A stretch of DNA of 64,000 nucleotides from Paenibacillus cellulosilyticus (lineage in GTDB: Bacteria; Bacillota; Bacilli; Paenibacillales; Paenibacillaceae): the NCBI RefSeq assembly GCF_003182255.1, contig NZ_QGTQ01000003.1, forward strand, positions 465,557-529,556. The letters run 5' to 3'. How positions within the stretch are numbered: the stretch's first letter is position 1; every line of letters starts with the position of its first letter. Below are positions 33,117 through 41,538 of the stretch, piece after piece. Below the pieces are notes generated by a model, which saw nothing but the letters and a program-made list of their open reading frames with translations, made no database searches and was not told where the DNA came from. Both the position numbers and the translations under genes were made by a program.

Positions 33117-35516
33117 TTACACTTTCTCGTACAAATCCTCACTCACACCAACAACAAATAGCGACCAAGCGTCAGTTGGATTATACATACGCAGTCGGTG
33201 CATCGGACGTGTACATGCCGTGTAGAAAAGCTTGCGTTCGGACTCTCGGCCATAGCAGCTGGCAGATGCATCATAGATAAGTACCGCATCGAACTCAACA
33301 CCTTTAGCAAGATACGCCGGGATAATAAGCAGTCCATGCTCAAACTGAGGTGTCGTTTTGTTCACGAGACGCAGTGATTCACCGATAGCAGGAACGGAGC
33401 GGAGGCGCTCGTATGCTTCAATCGCTTCTGCCTGTGATTTTGTAATGATAGCAATTGAACCGTAGCCCTCAGCTTGCAGCGCAGCGATATCCTCTACAAT
33501 CCGTCGATCGCGATCAGCAGCATCTAAGCATTGAATAGCAATTGGCTTGCCGCCAGTTCGATCGAACGGTACGATGCGGTTGCCGTCCGCCAGCATTGCG
33601 CGTGTGAAATCGACGATTTCACGCGTCGAGCGGTAGCTTCTCGTTAAGTTCAACCATGCGGTGTCATCTGGTCCGTAAAGATCTTCTAAAGGAGATCCGC
33701 TGCGTTCATGCAAGTCACTCGCTTGTGCGAAGATCGCTTGGTTGAAATCGCCAAGCACCGTCATGCGCGCCCGCGGGAACAATCTTTTCACAAATTCGAA
33801 TTGGAAGGCGGAATAATCCTGCGCTTCGTCCATCAACACATAACGGATGCTGCCGTTCATTTGGAATCCTTCGATAAGTTCCTTCAAATATAAGTACGGC
33901 GTCGCATCCTCGGCGGCCAGCTTGCCTTCATCCATCAACCGAATCGTGCGAGCACAAATCTGTTTCCAAAGCTCTTCATTGGGGAAGCCGGATGGATCGT
34001 TCGACAAGGCCTCATTCTCATGAAGCAGCGAGGCAACAAGCGAATCATCTTCAAACAACTGCCGATATAACCCTTTCGTATCGACAAAACGGAGCGCCCT
34101 GACCTTACGATACAGCGGTCTGAAGTGCGTCCGAACAACACCTTCTCTTAGGAGCTCTTCTTCCTGCTGCGCATCGTCGAACGCTGGGTTTTTGGCTTGC
34201 TGACGTTTGGCTAATCGGTTGAAAGCATCCTGATACTGCTCTTGATCCAAATAATCGAGCTCTTCCTTAACCCATTCCGCAGAACGTTCCGCACGTTCGA
34301 GCTTGCGCAGCTGCTGCAGAATCCAATCTTTCAGTTCATCGATGCGGTAGGAGAGGGAGGCTGCCGACTTCGAGTTATAAAATTGCGTTTCGATCGCTTG
34401 TCGTGACAGCACCGTGCGTCCCTTGAACCGGATGCCTCGGAACTTCATGCCCTCCGTCAGCAGTCGATCGCGGTAGCCGCGCATAAGATGAAGGAAGCGG
34501 GAGGATGCCTTGAAGGCAATGCCTGCAATGACTGCGTCATAGTCCGGATCATCTTGTTTCGTCAGCACATATTCCATCTGATCGAACGGGTCTTCTACAT
34601 CAAAGCTGCTGCCGAGTCGGCGATTGAGATACTCTTGGAACGTCGTCTGCTGAATGTTGTCTTCACCAAGCTCCGGCAGTACCGTTGCGACATAGCTGTT
34701 GAACATCGGGTTTGGCGAAAATAGCACCATCTGCTCCGCGGTCAATCGCTCGCGATGTTTATATAGAAGATACGCGGCGCGCTGCAGCGCTGCCGATGTT
34801 TTGCCGCTGCCAGCGGCACCCTGCACAACGAGCAGCCTGCTGCTGTCGTTGCGAATAATTTGGTTCTGCTCTTGCTGAATCGTAGCGACGATGGACTGCA
34901 TTTGCGATCCTGCGCCTTTGCTCAGTACATTTTGCAGAAGCTCATCGCCGATTGTCATGCCGGTATCGAACATCGTTCGAATAACGCCGTCACGGATCGA
35001 GAACTGACGCTTCAGTTCGATCGTTCCGCTAATTTCACCACCTGGCGTGTTGTACGCTGCCGGGCCAGGCGGGAAATCATAGTACAAGCTTGCGATGGGC
35101 GTCCGCCAATCGTATACGAGAAACGTCTCGTCGTCGTCCGCAAGGAAGGAGGCGACGCCTATGTACAGCTTCTCGCTTGCAGGTGTACCTTTCTCATGAA
35201 AATCGATCCGTCCAAAATAAGGCGAAGGCAGCAGTCTGCGCGTGCGCTTCAATTGATTCAATAAATGCCGATGACTGTGCTCGCGCTCGGACAAGATCTG
35301 CGCCTGTTGTTTCATACTCATGAATGTCTCAAGAATATCGTCATCATTGCTCAAGTTGACCGTCACGTCATCCCAGAAATTGGTGCGGAAGTCGACAACC
35401 TCCGTACGCAATTCGCCAACGTTCGGCTCATACTTCGCGATCCGTTTCTTGAACGCAGCAATCACTTCGTTAACGCGCCGCTGCTCTTTGTCCCATTCCG
35501 TAGACCATTCGCTCAT
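33117..35516 (-). CDS. helD: RNA polymerase recycling ATPase HelD (UvrD-like)
   Basis: 799 residues, standard for class I HelD of Gram-positives. An N-terminal acidic coiled coil (about 1-115, WDKEQRRVNEVIAAFKKRI) is inserted into RNA polymerase channels. Walker A is VVQGAAGSGKTSAALQRAAYL near residue 230, the UvrD Walker B is VLMDEAQDYSAFQ, and ARMTVLGDFNQAI, LTRSYRST and GVEFDAVLIYD are later SF1 motifs. It releases stalled RNA polymerase from DNA using ATP; in some bacilli and mycobacteria HelD variants protect from rifampicin. Starts 3 codons after ACGACC; TAGATGAG region lacks a strong ribosome site. Confidence 0.93.
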   Translation of the reverse strand: MSEWSTEWDKEQRRVNEVIAAFKKRIAKYEPNVGELRTEVVDFRTNFWDDVTVNLSNDDDILETFMSMKQQAQILSEREHSHRHLLNQLKRTRRLLPSPYFGRIDFHEKGTPASEKLYIGVASFLADDDETFLVYDWRTPIASLYYDFPPGPAAYNTPGGEISGTIELKRQFSIRDGVIRTMFDTGMTIGDELLQNVLSKGAGSQMQSIVATIQQEQNQIIRNDSSRLLVVQGAAGSGKTSAALQRAAYLLYKHRERLTAEQMVLFSPNPMFNSYVATVLPELGEDNIQQTTFQEYLNRRLGSSFDVEDPFDQMEYVLTKQDDPDYDAVIAGIAFKASSRFLHLMRGYRDRLLTEGMKFRGIRFKGRTVLSRQAIETQFYNSKSAASLSYRIDELKDWILQQLRKLERAERSAEWVKEELDYLDQEQYQDAFNRLAKRQQAKNPAFDDAQQEEELLREGVVRTHFRPLYRKVRALRFVDTKGLYRQLFEDDSLVASLLHENEALSNDPSGFPNEELWKQICARTIRLMDEGKLAAEDATPYLYLKELIEGFQMNGSIRYVLMDEAQDYSAFQFEFVKRLFPRARMTVLGDFNQAIFAQASDLHERSGSPLEDLYGPDDTAWLNLTRSYRSTREIVDFTRAMLADGNRIVPFDRTGGKPIAIQCLDAADRDRRIVEDIAALQAEGYGSIAIITKSQAEAIEAYERLRSVPAIGESLRLVNKTTPQFEHGLLIIPAYLAKGVEFDAVLIYDASASCYGRESERKLFYTACTRPMHRLRMYNPTDAWSLFVVGVSEDLYEKV

Positions 35517-36533
35517 CTATATACGACCTCCATCTGGGCGATAGGTAACCTTTATTCAAACCATAATTATATCCGTAAAAAGCCAACCCATGCAAGGTGA
35601 ACCACCTTGCTGCCTAGGGGCTTGGCCCCTTGGGACCCCAGCTGTTAAGGGGCTTCGCCCCTTTGACCCCATTTTTTATTTACCCGTTACTGAAACATTT
35701 CTACCCACCCAAACCAAGCGTTCTACCCACCCAAACCAAGAGTTCTACCCACCCAAACCCTCCCTGCTAGGGAGGGCCCCGGGGGTTCCACCCCCTGGAC
35801 CCCGGAAAGGGTCGAATGAGGTACGAATGATGAAACAATCTACTCCTAGCAAGGAGTCGCGTGCCCCTTTAGGGCAAAGCTTTTGTTCGTGCGTGCTGCG
35901 CTTTTATTTAAGTCTATTCTACCCACCTGAATCCTTCCTGAAAGAGTACCGGGCGGGAAACTTATGGACTCCGGATGGGGGAAATGAGGGGTAAAGTTAT
36001 TCAAACATGTTCGCGCTAATTATCAAGTAAAGCGTGTCCCGCAGGGACGAAAGCGAGTATTGGCACGATTGATGGGATTGATCGAACAAGTAGGGAAGTC
36101 CACTAACCCACCTAGTCACCACATACCTATAGCGTGTCCCGAAGGGACGAAAGCGAGCACGCGTTCAATCGTATCTATACCAGTCCTTCGGGGGTCCAGG
36201 GGGCAGAGCCCTTGGGGCCCTCCCTTCCAGGGAGGGTTTGGGTGGGTGGACAATAGAAGATATACGGACCAAGGGGGCGAAGCCCCCTATATTTTATGGG
36301 GTCATAAGGGGCAGCGCCCCTCATCCCCGGTAATCGCTTTCATTGGGAGCTAGCCTGCGATCGGGGACGTTTTTTCTATTATTAAATACATTATCCAAAT
36401 TCATGTAATTATGCAAAAGGGGTTCAAATCTGTAACTGTGCTGTGCTAAACTCAGTCCCAAGCAGCGAGCCGACCATAACGACCGATACGAACAACACAA
36501 TTCGCATCCTAAGGAAAAAGGGGAGCTCACAAC
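35517..36533. repeat. About 1 kb of gene-free, GC-rich interspersed repeats
   Basis: No ORF here has protein character. Contents in order: GGGGCTTGGCCCC and GGGGCTTCGCCCC palindromes (35605-35670); three copies of TTCTACCCACCCAAACC at 35699, 35721 and 35743 (22-base period); CCCTGCTAGGG with a GGGGGTTCCACCCCC hairpin (35760-35810); a further TTCTACCCACC at about 35926; two direct copies of AGCGTGTCCCG-AGGGACGAAAG (36030 and 36131); and at 36185-36250 the first set again in inverted orientation (GGGTTTGGGTGGGTGG). The remaining 36350-36533 holds the sleB leader. Confidence 0.8.
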
Positions 36534-37217
36534 ATGAATAACAACATGACGATCAACACAAAGAAGAAAAACATGCCGAAATGGCTGATTGCGGTTTGCA
36601 GTATGATGATTGCGTTTAGTGCGATTTTGCCAGCTGCGCAAGCGGCATCGCCATCGACGCTTAAGTATGGTATTACATCGCTTGATGTACCTGACTTGCA
36701 ATTCCGTCTGAAGGTACTCGGCTACTTCAATAATTCAACGGTTACGACGTACTATGGTTCGATGACGCAAGATGCCGTTGAACGTTTCCAAGCTGATTAT
36801 GGTATTACGTCAGATGGTGTCGCTGGATCGAAAACATGGTCGCTGCTAAAGAAAGTCTCGGTCAATCAAGAAGAACTCGATCTGCTCGCACGCATCATCT
36901 ATGCGGAAGCGCGCGGTGAATCATATCAAGGTCAAGTCGCTGTCGGTGCAGTTGTTATGAATCGAGTCCAGTCGTCGGAATTCCCGAATACGGTCCGTGA
37001 AGTCATTCTTCAAGCGGGCGCATTCACTGCAGTAGATGACGGCCAATTCAGCCTGACGCCTGATAGCACAGCTTACCAAGCTGCAACAGACGCTGTTCGT
37101 GGTGTTGACCCAACGGGTAATGCGTTGTATTACTTCAATCCGAACACGGCAACGTCGAGCTGGATCTGGTCGCGGACACAAACCGTTAAGATCGGCAATC
37201 ATATTTTTGCCGTATAA
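36534..37217 (+). CDS. sleB: Spore cortex-lytic enzyme / cell-wall hydrolase SleB
   Basis: 227 residues. A signal peptide ends AAQA. Residues 48-105 are a PG_binding_1 domain (DLQFRLKVLGYFNN, FQADYGITSDGVAG). Residues 115-227 are the Hydrolase_2 (SleB/CwlJ) domain: ARIIYAEARGESYQGQVAVG carries the catalytic Glu, and AVVMNRVQSSEFP follows. SleB is a lytic transglycosylase that attacks muramic-delta-lactam cortex during germination. GGGGAGC precedes the ATG. Fits with the gerABC operon nearby. Confidence 0.92.
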   Translation: MNNNMTINTKKKNMPKWLIAVCSMMIAFSAILPAAQAASPSTLKYGITSLDVPDLQFRLKVLGYFNNSTVTTYYGSMTQDAVERFQADYGITSDGVAGSKTWSLLKKVSVNQEELDLLARIIYAEARGESYQGQVAVGAVVMNRVQSSEFPNTVREVILQAGAFTAVDDGQFSLTPDSTAYQAATDAVRGVDPTGNALYYFNPNTATSSWIWSRTQTVKIGNHIFAV

Positions 37218-37254
37218 GATTAACATCATCCAATAGGATAAGCTGTATAAAAAT

Positions 37255-37298
37255 AGGCCTTGCGAGTCTCCGACTGGAGTATTTCGCAAGGCCTTTTC
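37255..37298. terminator. Bidirectional terminator between sleB and the ArsB-like gene
   Basis: AGGCCTTGCGA / TCGCAAGGCCT arms with an inner CTCC/GGAG stem; T4 on the plus side and TATTTTTAT on the minus side. Confidence 0.85.
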
Positions 37299-37316
37299 AT
37301 ACGTTAAGCATACCTA

Positions 37317-38609
37317 TTAGTGCAGGATCAGCAGCCATACATACAATCCGCATAGCGTTATGAATAGAACCGGGATGGTCAATACGATGCCCGTCTTCAT
37401 ATAATCCAACCACGAAATCGTCACACCCTTGCGGCTCAGTACATGGAGCCAGATGAGAGTAGCGAGCGAGCCGATTGGCGTCATTTTGGGACCAAGATCC
37501 GAACCGATAATGTTCGAGAATATGAGTGCTTCCCGAATTGCGCCAGTTGTTTCTGTATCCGCGGTCGCAAGTGCGTCGATCATAACGGTTGGCAGGTTGT
37601 TCATGATCGAGGATAATATCGCTGCCACGAATCCGCCGCCTATTGAAGCGACGAACAGCCCTTGATCAGCGAACCATTGCAGCAGATCGGCTAGGTGATC
37701 GGTTAGACCGACATTGCGCAGCCCGTAGACGACCACGTACATCCCGATCGAAAATACGACGATGGACCACGGCGCCTGCTTCATAATCTCGCTTGTCTTA
37801 ATGTGTGGGCTTCGTCTTGCCGCCAGAAGCAGCGCAGCGGATGCGATGCCTGCAATTACACAAACCGGAACGGATAGCCACTCGCTCGACATGTAGGCTG
37901 CCATCAAGACCGCTAATATGATCCATGACAGCTTAAACAATCGCATATCTTTAATAACCGAATTTGGTTCTGGCAGATCCGATACCGAATACGGATTGCC
38001 GATTGAACGGCGATAGTACAAGTAAACGACAAGTAAGCTCGCGCCAATCGAGAAGAGGCCAGGAATGATCATGCGTCCGGCATATTGCGCGAACCCGACG
38101 CCGAAGAAGTCCGCTGCAACGATGTTGACGAGATTGCTTATAATGAGCGGGACGGATGCGGTATCCGCGATGAAGCCGCAGGCCATTACGAACGGAAGCA
38201 CCATGCGATCCTTCATATTTAATGCTCGTACAGTGGCGAGTACGATTGGGGTTAGGATGAGTGCCGCACCATCATTCGCGAAGAAGACCGATACGCCAGC
38301 TCCGAGCAAGACCATATAGACGAACAATCGTCGTCCGCTGCCTCTTGCAAGACGAGCCATATGTAAGGCCGACCATTCGAAAAATCCGATTTCATCTAAT
38401 ACGATCGAAATGATAATGATGCCGATAAACGTAAATGTTGCGTTCCACACAATGGATGTAACTTCAACGATGTCCCGCCATCCGACGATTCCGAGTATGA
38501 CAGCGATTAATGCGCCGCCGCTTGCTGACCAGCCAATGTTAAGCTTGCGCGGCTGCCAGATGACCATACTGACGGTTAATGCGAATAATAAAGGTGCCAG
38601 AACTCCCAT
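37317..38609 (-). CDS. ArsB/NhaD-type anion permease (arsenite efflux-like)
   Basis: 430 residues with about 12 helices, matching ArsB length. ArsB core blocks present: FANDGAALILTPIVLATVRALNM, GFIADTASVPLIISNLVNIVAADFF, ILSSIMNNLPTVM and SNIIGSDLGPKMTPIGSLATLIW. ArsB exports arsenite as a uniporter or with ArsA. No arsR, arsC or arsA lies beside it and no ArsR operator was seen, so another anion or arsenical is possible. GGGAG about 12 bases before the ATG. Confidence 0.87.
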   Translation of the reverse strand: MGVLAPLLFALTVSMVIWQPRKLNIGWSASGGALIAVILGIVGWRDIVEVTSIVWNATFTFIGIIIISIVLDEIGFFEWSALHMARLARGSGRRLFVYMVLLGAGVSVFFANDGAALILTPIVLATVRALNMKDRMVLPFVMACGFIADTASVPLIISNLVNIVAADFFGVGFAQYAGRMIIPGLFSIGASLLVVYLYYRRSIGNPYSVSDLPEPNSVIKDMRLFKLSWIILAVLMAAYMSSEWLSVPVCVIAGIASAALLLAARRSPHIKTSEIMKQAPWSIVVFSIGMYVVVYGLRNVGLTDHLADLLQWFADQGLFVASIGGGFVAAILSSIMNNLPTVMIDALATADTETTGAIREALIFSNIIGSDLGPKMTPIGSLATLIWLHVLSRKGVTISWLDYMKTGIVLTIPVLFITLCGLYVWLLILH

Positions 38610-38781
38610 GTGACTATAGTCTCCCTATCCGTTTGCAATGCTGTCTCCTTAAGCTATTATACGGATTTCCTACCGGACGTAAATGATTTTCGTACAGGGC
38701 GCTGGCGACGGCCTAACAGGCAGTGGTATGATGGAAAATGAGATGAATCGATTATCGGTCCAATGGAGGGTACAACCAGTA

Positions 38782-39066
38782 ATGAACTTGAACGTATTGA
38801 AGGCAGGAATGACATTTTCGGATGAGGACGGTTACGTTGGCTTCGTCCATTTCGAAGTAGAAGGCCATGTACGCAAGTACGAAATGGCGCTGCAAAGCAA
38901 GAAGGGCCGCGACTGGGGCTACAGCCTGTTCTTCCTCGATGGCTCGGGACCAGAAGAACAGATTGAACTCGTCGAGGACGCGATTGAAGAAGATGACGAC
39001 CTGTATTTCCGACTGATCGGCGAAGCGAAGGCACAGCTTGTGGAAGCGACGCCGGCGTCTGAATAA
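38782..39066 (+). CDS. Small acidic protein, function unknown
   Basis: 94 residues from ATG at 38782, preceded by GGAGGG 11 bases away; the longer frame from 38683 has no better site. The N-terminal half is beta-rich (MTFSDEDGYVGFVHFEVEGH), and the C-terminal half is very acidic (EDAIEEDDDLYFRLIGEA). No family recognised. It precedes the YfcE-like gene by 31 bases on the same strand and is likely cotranscribed. Confidence 0.6.
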   Translation: MNLNVLKAGMTFSDEDGYVGFVHFEVEGHVRKYEMALQSKKGRDWGYSLFFLDGSGPEEQIELVEDAIEEDDDLYFRLIGEAKAQLVEATPASE

Positions 39067-39097
39067 TAGCTGACGGATTGGAAGGGAGCGTGGGCGC

Positions 39098-39604
39098 ATG
39101 CTGAAGGTGGTCGTCGTTTCCGACACCCACATGCCGCGAATGGCGAAGAAGCTGCCGGAGCGACTCGTAGAGGCGCTGAAGAAGGCAGATGTTATTTTGC
39201 ACGCGGGAGATTGGACGGATGTTTCGGTTGTAACGATGCTTCGCAAGTATGCGCCTGTGTACGGCATATGCGGCAACAACGATGGGCCGGAGCTTGTTCG
39301 TATGCTCGGTCTGCGCCGTATTGTGACGCTTGAAGGTGTAAGAATCGGCATTGTGCACGGGCACGGACAGGGGAAACGGGAGGAAACGGAGTCGCGTGCT
39401 TTCCGTGCGTTCGAGCCAGGCGAGGTGGATGTCATTGTATTCGGCCATTCCCATATTCCGCTGCACAAGCAGCGCGACGGAGTGCTCCTATTCAATCCGG
39501 GATCGCCGACGGACCGGAGACGGTCCACGCACTATGCATTCGGACTATTTACGATTCATGAAGGCCGTTTAACGGCCGAGCATGTGAAATATTTGAACAA
39601 ATGA
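39098..39604 (+). CDS. YfcE/MJ0936-type metallophosphoesterase
   Basis: 168 residues. Metal motifs in order: SDTHMPR, HAGDWTDV, GNNDGPE, HGHGQ, GHSHIPL and NPGSPTDRR, the full calcineurin-like set. This short subgroup hydrolyses phosphodiesters in vitro with unclear cellular substrate. GGAAGGGAGCGTGGGC precedes the ATG. The gene is 24 bases before the HAD gene. Confidence 0.92.
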   Translation: MLKVVVVSDTHMPRMAKKLPERLVEALKKADVILHAGDWTDVSVVTMLRKYAPVYGICGNNDGPELVRMLGLRRIVTLEGVRIGIVHGHGQGKREETESRAFRAFEPGEVDVIVFGHSHIPLHKQRDGVLLFNPGSPTDRRRSTHYAFGLFTIHEGRLTAEHVKYLNK

Positions 39605-39628
39605 CAGATGAGTGAGGGACTGGACAAG

Positions 39629-40354
39629 ATGCAAGAGATTCGACATTTTTTCTTCGATATGGATGATACGTTGTATGATCAGATGGAGCCGTTCCGCATG
39701 TCGCTAATACGCGAGGGGATGTGGACGGACAAGGAATGGGCGGAGTTCGATCGCTTGTTCAAAAAAGTGCGTCATCACAGCGACGAGCTGTGGGACGACT
39801 ATGTTGCAGGGAAGATGTCGCTGGAGGAAACGCGTCGCTTGCGGCTCATTCTTGCTTTTGCCGAATATGACATCAAGGTGTCCGATGAGCTGGCCGATCG
39901 GCTGCAGCTCGCCTATGAAGCAGAACAGCGCGTCATTCAGCCTTCCGAGGGCATCGTGCCGCTGCTCGAAGCGATCCGGGCCAAAGGGCATGACATCGGC
40001 ATTATTACGAATGGACCGGTCGTCCATCAGACTCGCAAAATCGAGGCGCTTGGCGTTGAACGTTTTGCGAATAAAGGCTGGGTATTCGTCTCCGATGCGC
40101 TTGGCATGGCGAAGCCGGATCCTAACCTGTTCGCTGAGGTAAACCGCCGTACGGGTACGAAACCAGAGAACTGCATCTATATTGGCGACAACTGGCGTAA
40201 CGATGTCGTTGGTTCGTGTGAGTCCGGCTGGAGCTGTGTATGGCTCAACAACCGCGGACGTCAGCCTGAGTCGCATCACCGCCCTACGCACGAAGTGAGC
40301 ACGATTGAGGACATGGCCCGCAAGCTGCTTGGTGTGGAAGTAACGTCGAAATAG
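39629..40354 (+). CDS. HAD superfamily (subfamily IA) phosphatase
   Basis: 241 residues from ATG at 39629, with GAGGGA 9 bases upstream (ATG at 39608 lacks one). Motif I is FFDMDDTLYD with both Asp residues, motif II is IITNGP, motif III is the Lys in GMAKPDPN, and motif IV is YIGDNWRNDVVG. It fits the pyrimidine 5'-nucleotidase/YjjG-like group with a helical cap. Substrate uncertain. Last gene of a short unit that ends in a terminator. Confidence 0.9.
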   Translation: MQEIRHFFFDMDDTLYDQMEPFRMSLIREGMWTDKEWAEFDRLFKKVRHHSDELWDDYVAGKMSLEETRRLRLILAFAEYDIKVSDELADRLQLAYEAEQRVIQPSEGIVPLLEAIRAKGHDIGIITNGPVVHQTRKIEALGVERFANKGWVFVSDALGMAKPDPNLFAEVNRRTGTKPENCIYIGDNWRNDVVGSCESGWSCVWLNNRGRQPESHHRPTHEVSTIEDMARKLLGVEVTSK

Positions 40355-40376
40355 ACGTTGAAATAGGCTTAGATCA

Positions 40377-40403
40377 AAGCTCGTCCTTGCGGACGGGCTT
40401 TTG
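40377..40403 (+). terminator. Intrinsic terminator after the HAD gene
   Basis: AAGCTCGTCC / GGACGGGCTT stem with TTGC loop, then TTGTTTG. Confidence 0.85.
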
Positions 40404-40456
40404 TTTGTATATTTGATGAATAGGTGACTGGCAATGGAACGAAAGGAGCTTAAGGT

Positions 40457-40637
40457 TGTAACGGTTGCTGAAGAGCTTATTGTGATAGTAATGACCACAT
40501 TTCAAATCTAATGGTTGCCGTCGAGCTTATTACGTCGTTATTGAGTAAAAGGGGTTCCCTTTATCCGAAATACCCTTTACCACAACCGTTAGCGAACAAA
40601 TCAACGTATTTTCCATCAAATAAACACGTTGGCAACC
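40457..40637. repeat. Imperfect direct and inverted repeat block upstream of the two-component genes
   Basis: ACGGTTGCTGAAGAGCTTATT at 40457 recurs with few changes at 40511 (GGTTGCCGTCGAGCTTATT). AATGGTTGCC (40510) is exactly inverted as GGCAACCATT (40628). Between them AAAGGGG and CCCTTT segments and CAACCGTTAGCG make a long imperfect palindrome of about 128 bases. It resembles dispersed intergenic repeats of Paenibacillus; no gene is present from 40355 to 40804. Confidence 0.55.
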
Positions 40638-40754
40638 ATTGCGTCCCCCATTTAAACTCTCGTTTAAATCCTCATTGCTTCATCCATTAGCTCCGCTTCG
40701 CACGTTAATTAACGCAAGTTTAACTTCAAGATAGCACTCTTTATACCTATGATG

Positions 40755-40793
40755 TATTGTAAATGGTAGAATATAATGGTGATATTTACAATA
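40755..40793 (+). promoter_or_regulatory. Promoter and operator candidate for the response regulator gene
   Basis: TATTGTAAAT (40755) and its exact inverse ATTTACAATA (40784) flank a TATAAT -10 box at 40772-40777. The right arm touches the AGGAGG ribosome site at 40793. A perfect inverted repeat around the -10 suggests repression or autoregulation by a dimer. Confidence 0.6.
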
Positions 40794-40804
40794 GGAGGTC
40801 TGAT

Positions 40805-41530
40805 ATGAGTCGGAATCGCAAAATTTTAATTATTGAAGATGATCTGGATATTTCCCGGATTATCAAAGATTACATAGAGAGGAATGGATATGACGTCTAT
40901 ATTGCTAATGATGGTAAAGAGGCTTGGCAATCCATAGAGTCGCTTAATCCTGATTTTATTATTCTCGATATTATGCTTCCCGATATTGATGGCATTGAGA
41001 TGTGCCGTCAGATTAGGGGGAACAACAATGTCCCTATTCTTATTCTCAGCGCCCGTGGCAGCGATACGGATAAAGTACTGGGTCTCGGGTTTGGGGCGGA
41101 TGATTATATGACCAAACCGTTCTCTCTCAGTGAATTGCTGGCAAGGGTGAAGTCGAACTTGCGGAGAGTGGAAAGCATGAATCCCACTCCGCAGTTGATG
41201 CCGCCTGAATTGGAGGATGTCCTGCGGTTCGGCAATGTTACGGTGGACCGGAAAGGATACAAGGTGTCGAAAGACGGAAAGGAGATATCGGTTCCCGTCA
41301 AAGAGCTGGAGCTGTTGTTCTATCTATCCAAGCACAAAAATCAGGTGTTTTCGAAGAGCCAGCTTTTGGATGCCGTCTGGGGTTATACGGCTTATGGAGA
41401 TGAGAGCACGATTACCGTGTATATCCGCAGATTACGAGAGAAGCTGGAGGATGATCCGTCCAATCCCACCTATATTAAGACCGTCTGGGGAATCGGTTAT
41501 AAATTTTGCAGCGATGTTTCAGAAGAATAG
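40805..41530 (+). CDS. OmpR/PhoB family response regulator
   Basis: 241 residues from ATG at 40805, directly after AGGAGG (the ATG at 40763 precedes it without a site). Receiver domain with LIIEDDLD, the phosphoacceptor Asp at residue 55 in IILDIMLPDIDG, the SARG Ser/Thr region and KPFSLSELLARV. C-terminal winged-helix DNA-binding domain (ELELLFYLSKHKNQVFS..LLDAVWGY, TVYIRRLREKLE). Pairs with the kinase 8 bases downstream. The operon precedes an ABC pump and the lipopeptide genes, so it may sense envelope stress. Confidence 0.93.
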   Translation: MSRNRKILIIEDDLDISRIIKDYIERNGYDVYIANDGKEAWQSIESLNPDFIILDIMLPDIDGIEMCRQIRGNNNVPILILSARGSDTDKVLGLGFGADDYMTKPFSLSELLARVKSNLRRVESMNPTPQLMPPELEDVLRFGNVTVDRKGYKVSKDGKEISVPVKELELLFYLSKHKNQVFSKSQLLDAVWGYTAYGDESTITVYIRRLREKLEDDPSNPTYIKTVWGIGYKFCSDVSEE

Positions 41531-41538
41531 GGATTCCT

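Noticed and set aside
35699..35760. CRISPR array from three short repeats
   Set aside because: The spacers are 5 bases long; this is a 22-base tandem repeat, not repeat-spacer.
36030..36160. CRISPR array
   Set aside because: Only two repeat units about 100 bases apart with unequal flanks and no cas gene.
35590..36353. Open frames of 90-135 codons in the repeat island
   Set aside because: They read through GC-rich palindromes and repeated units, are Pro/Gly/Arg-rich, and have no ribosome site or family likeness.
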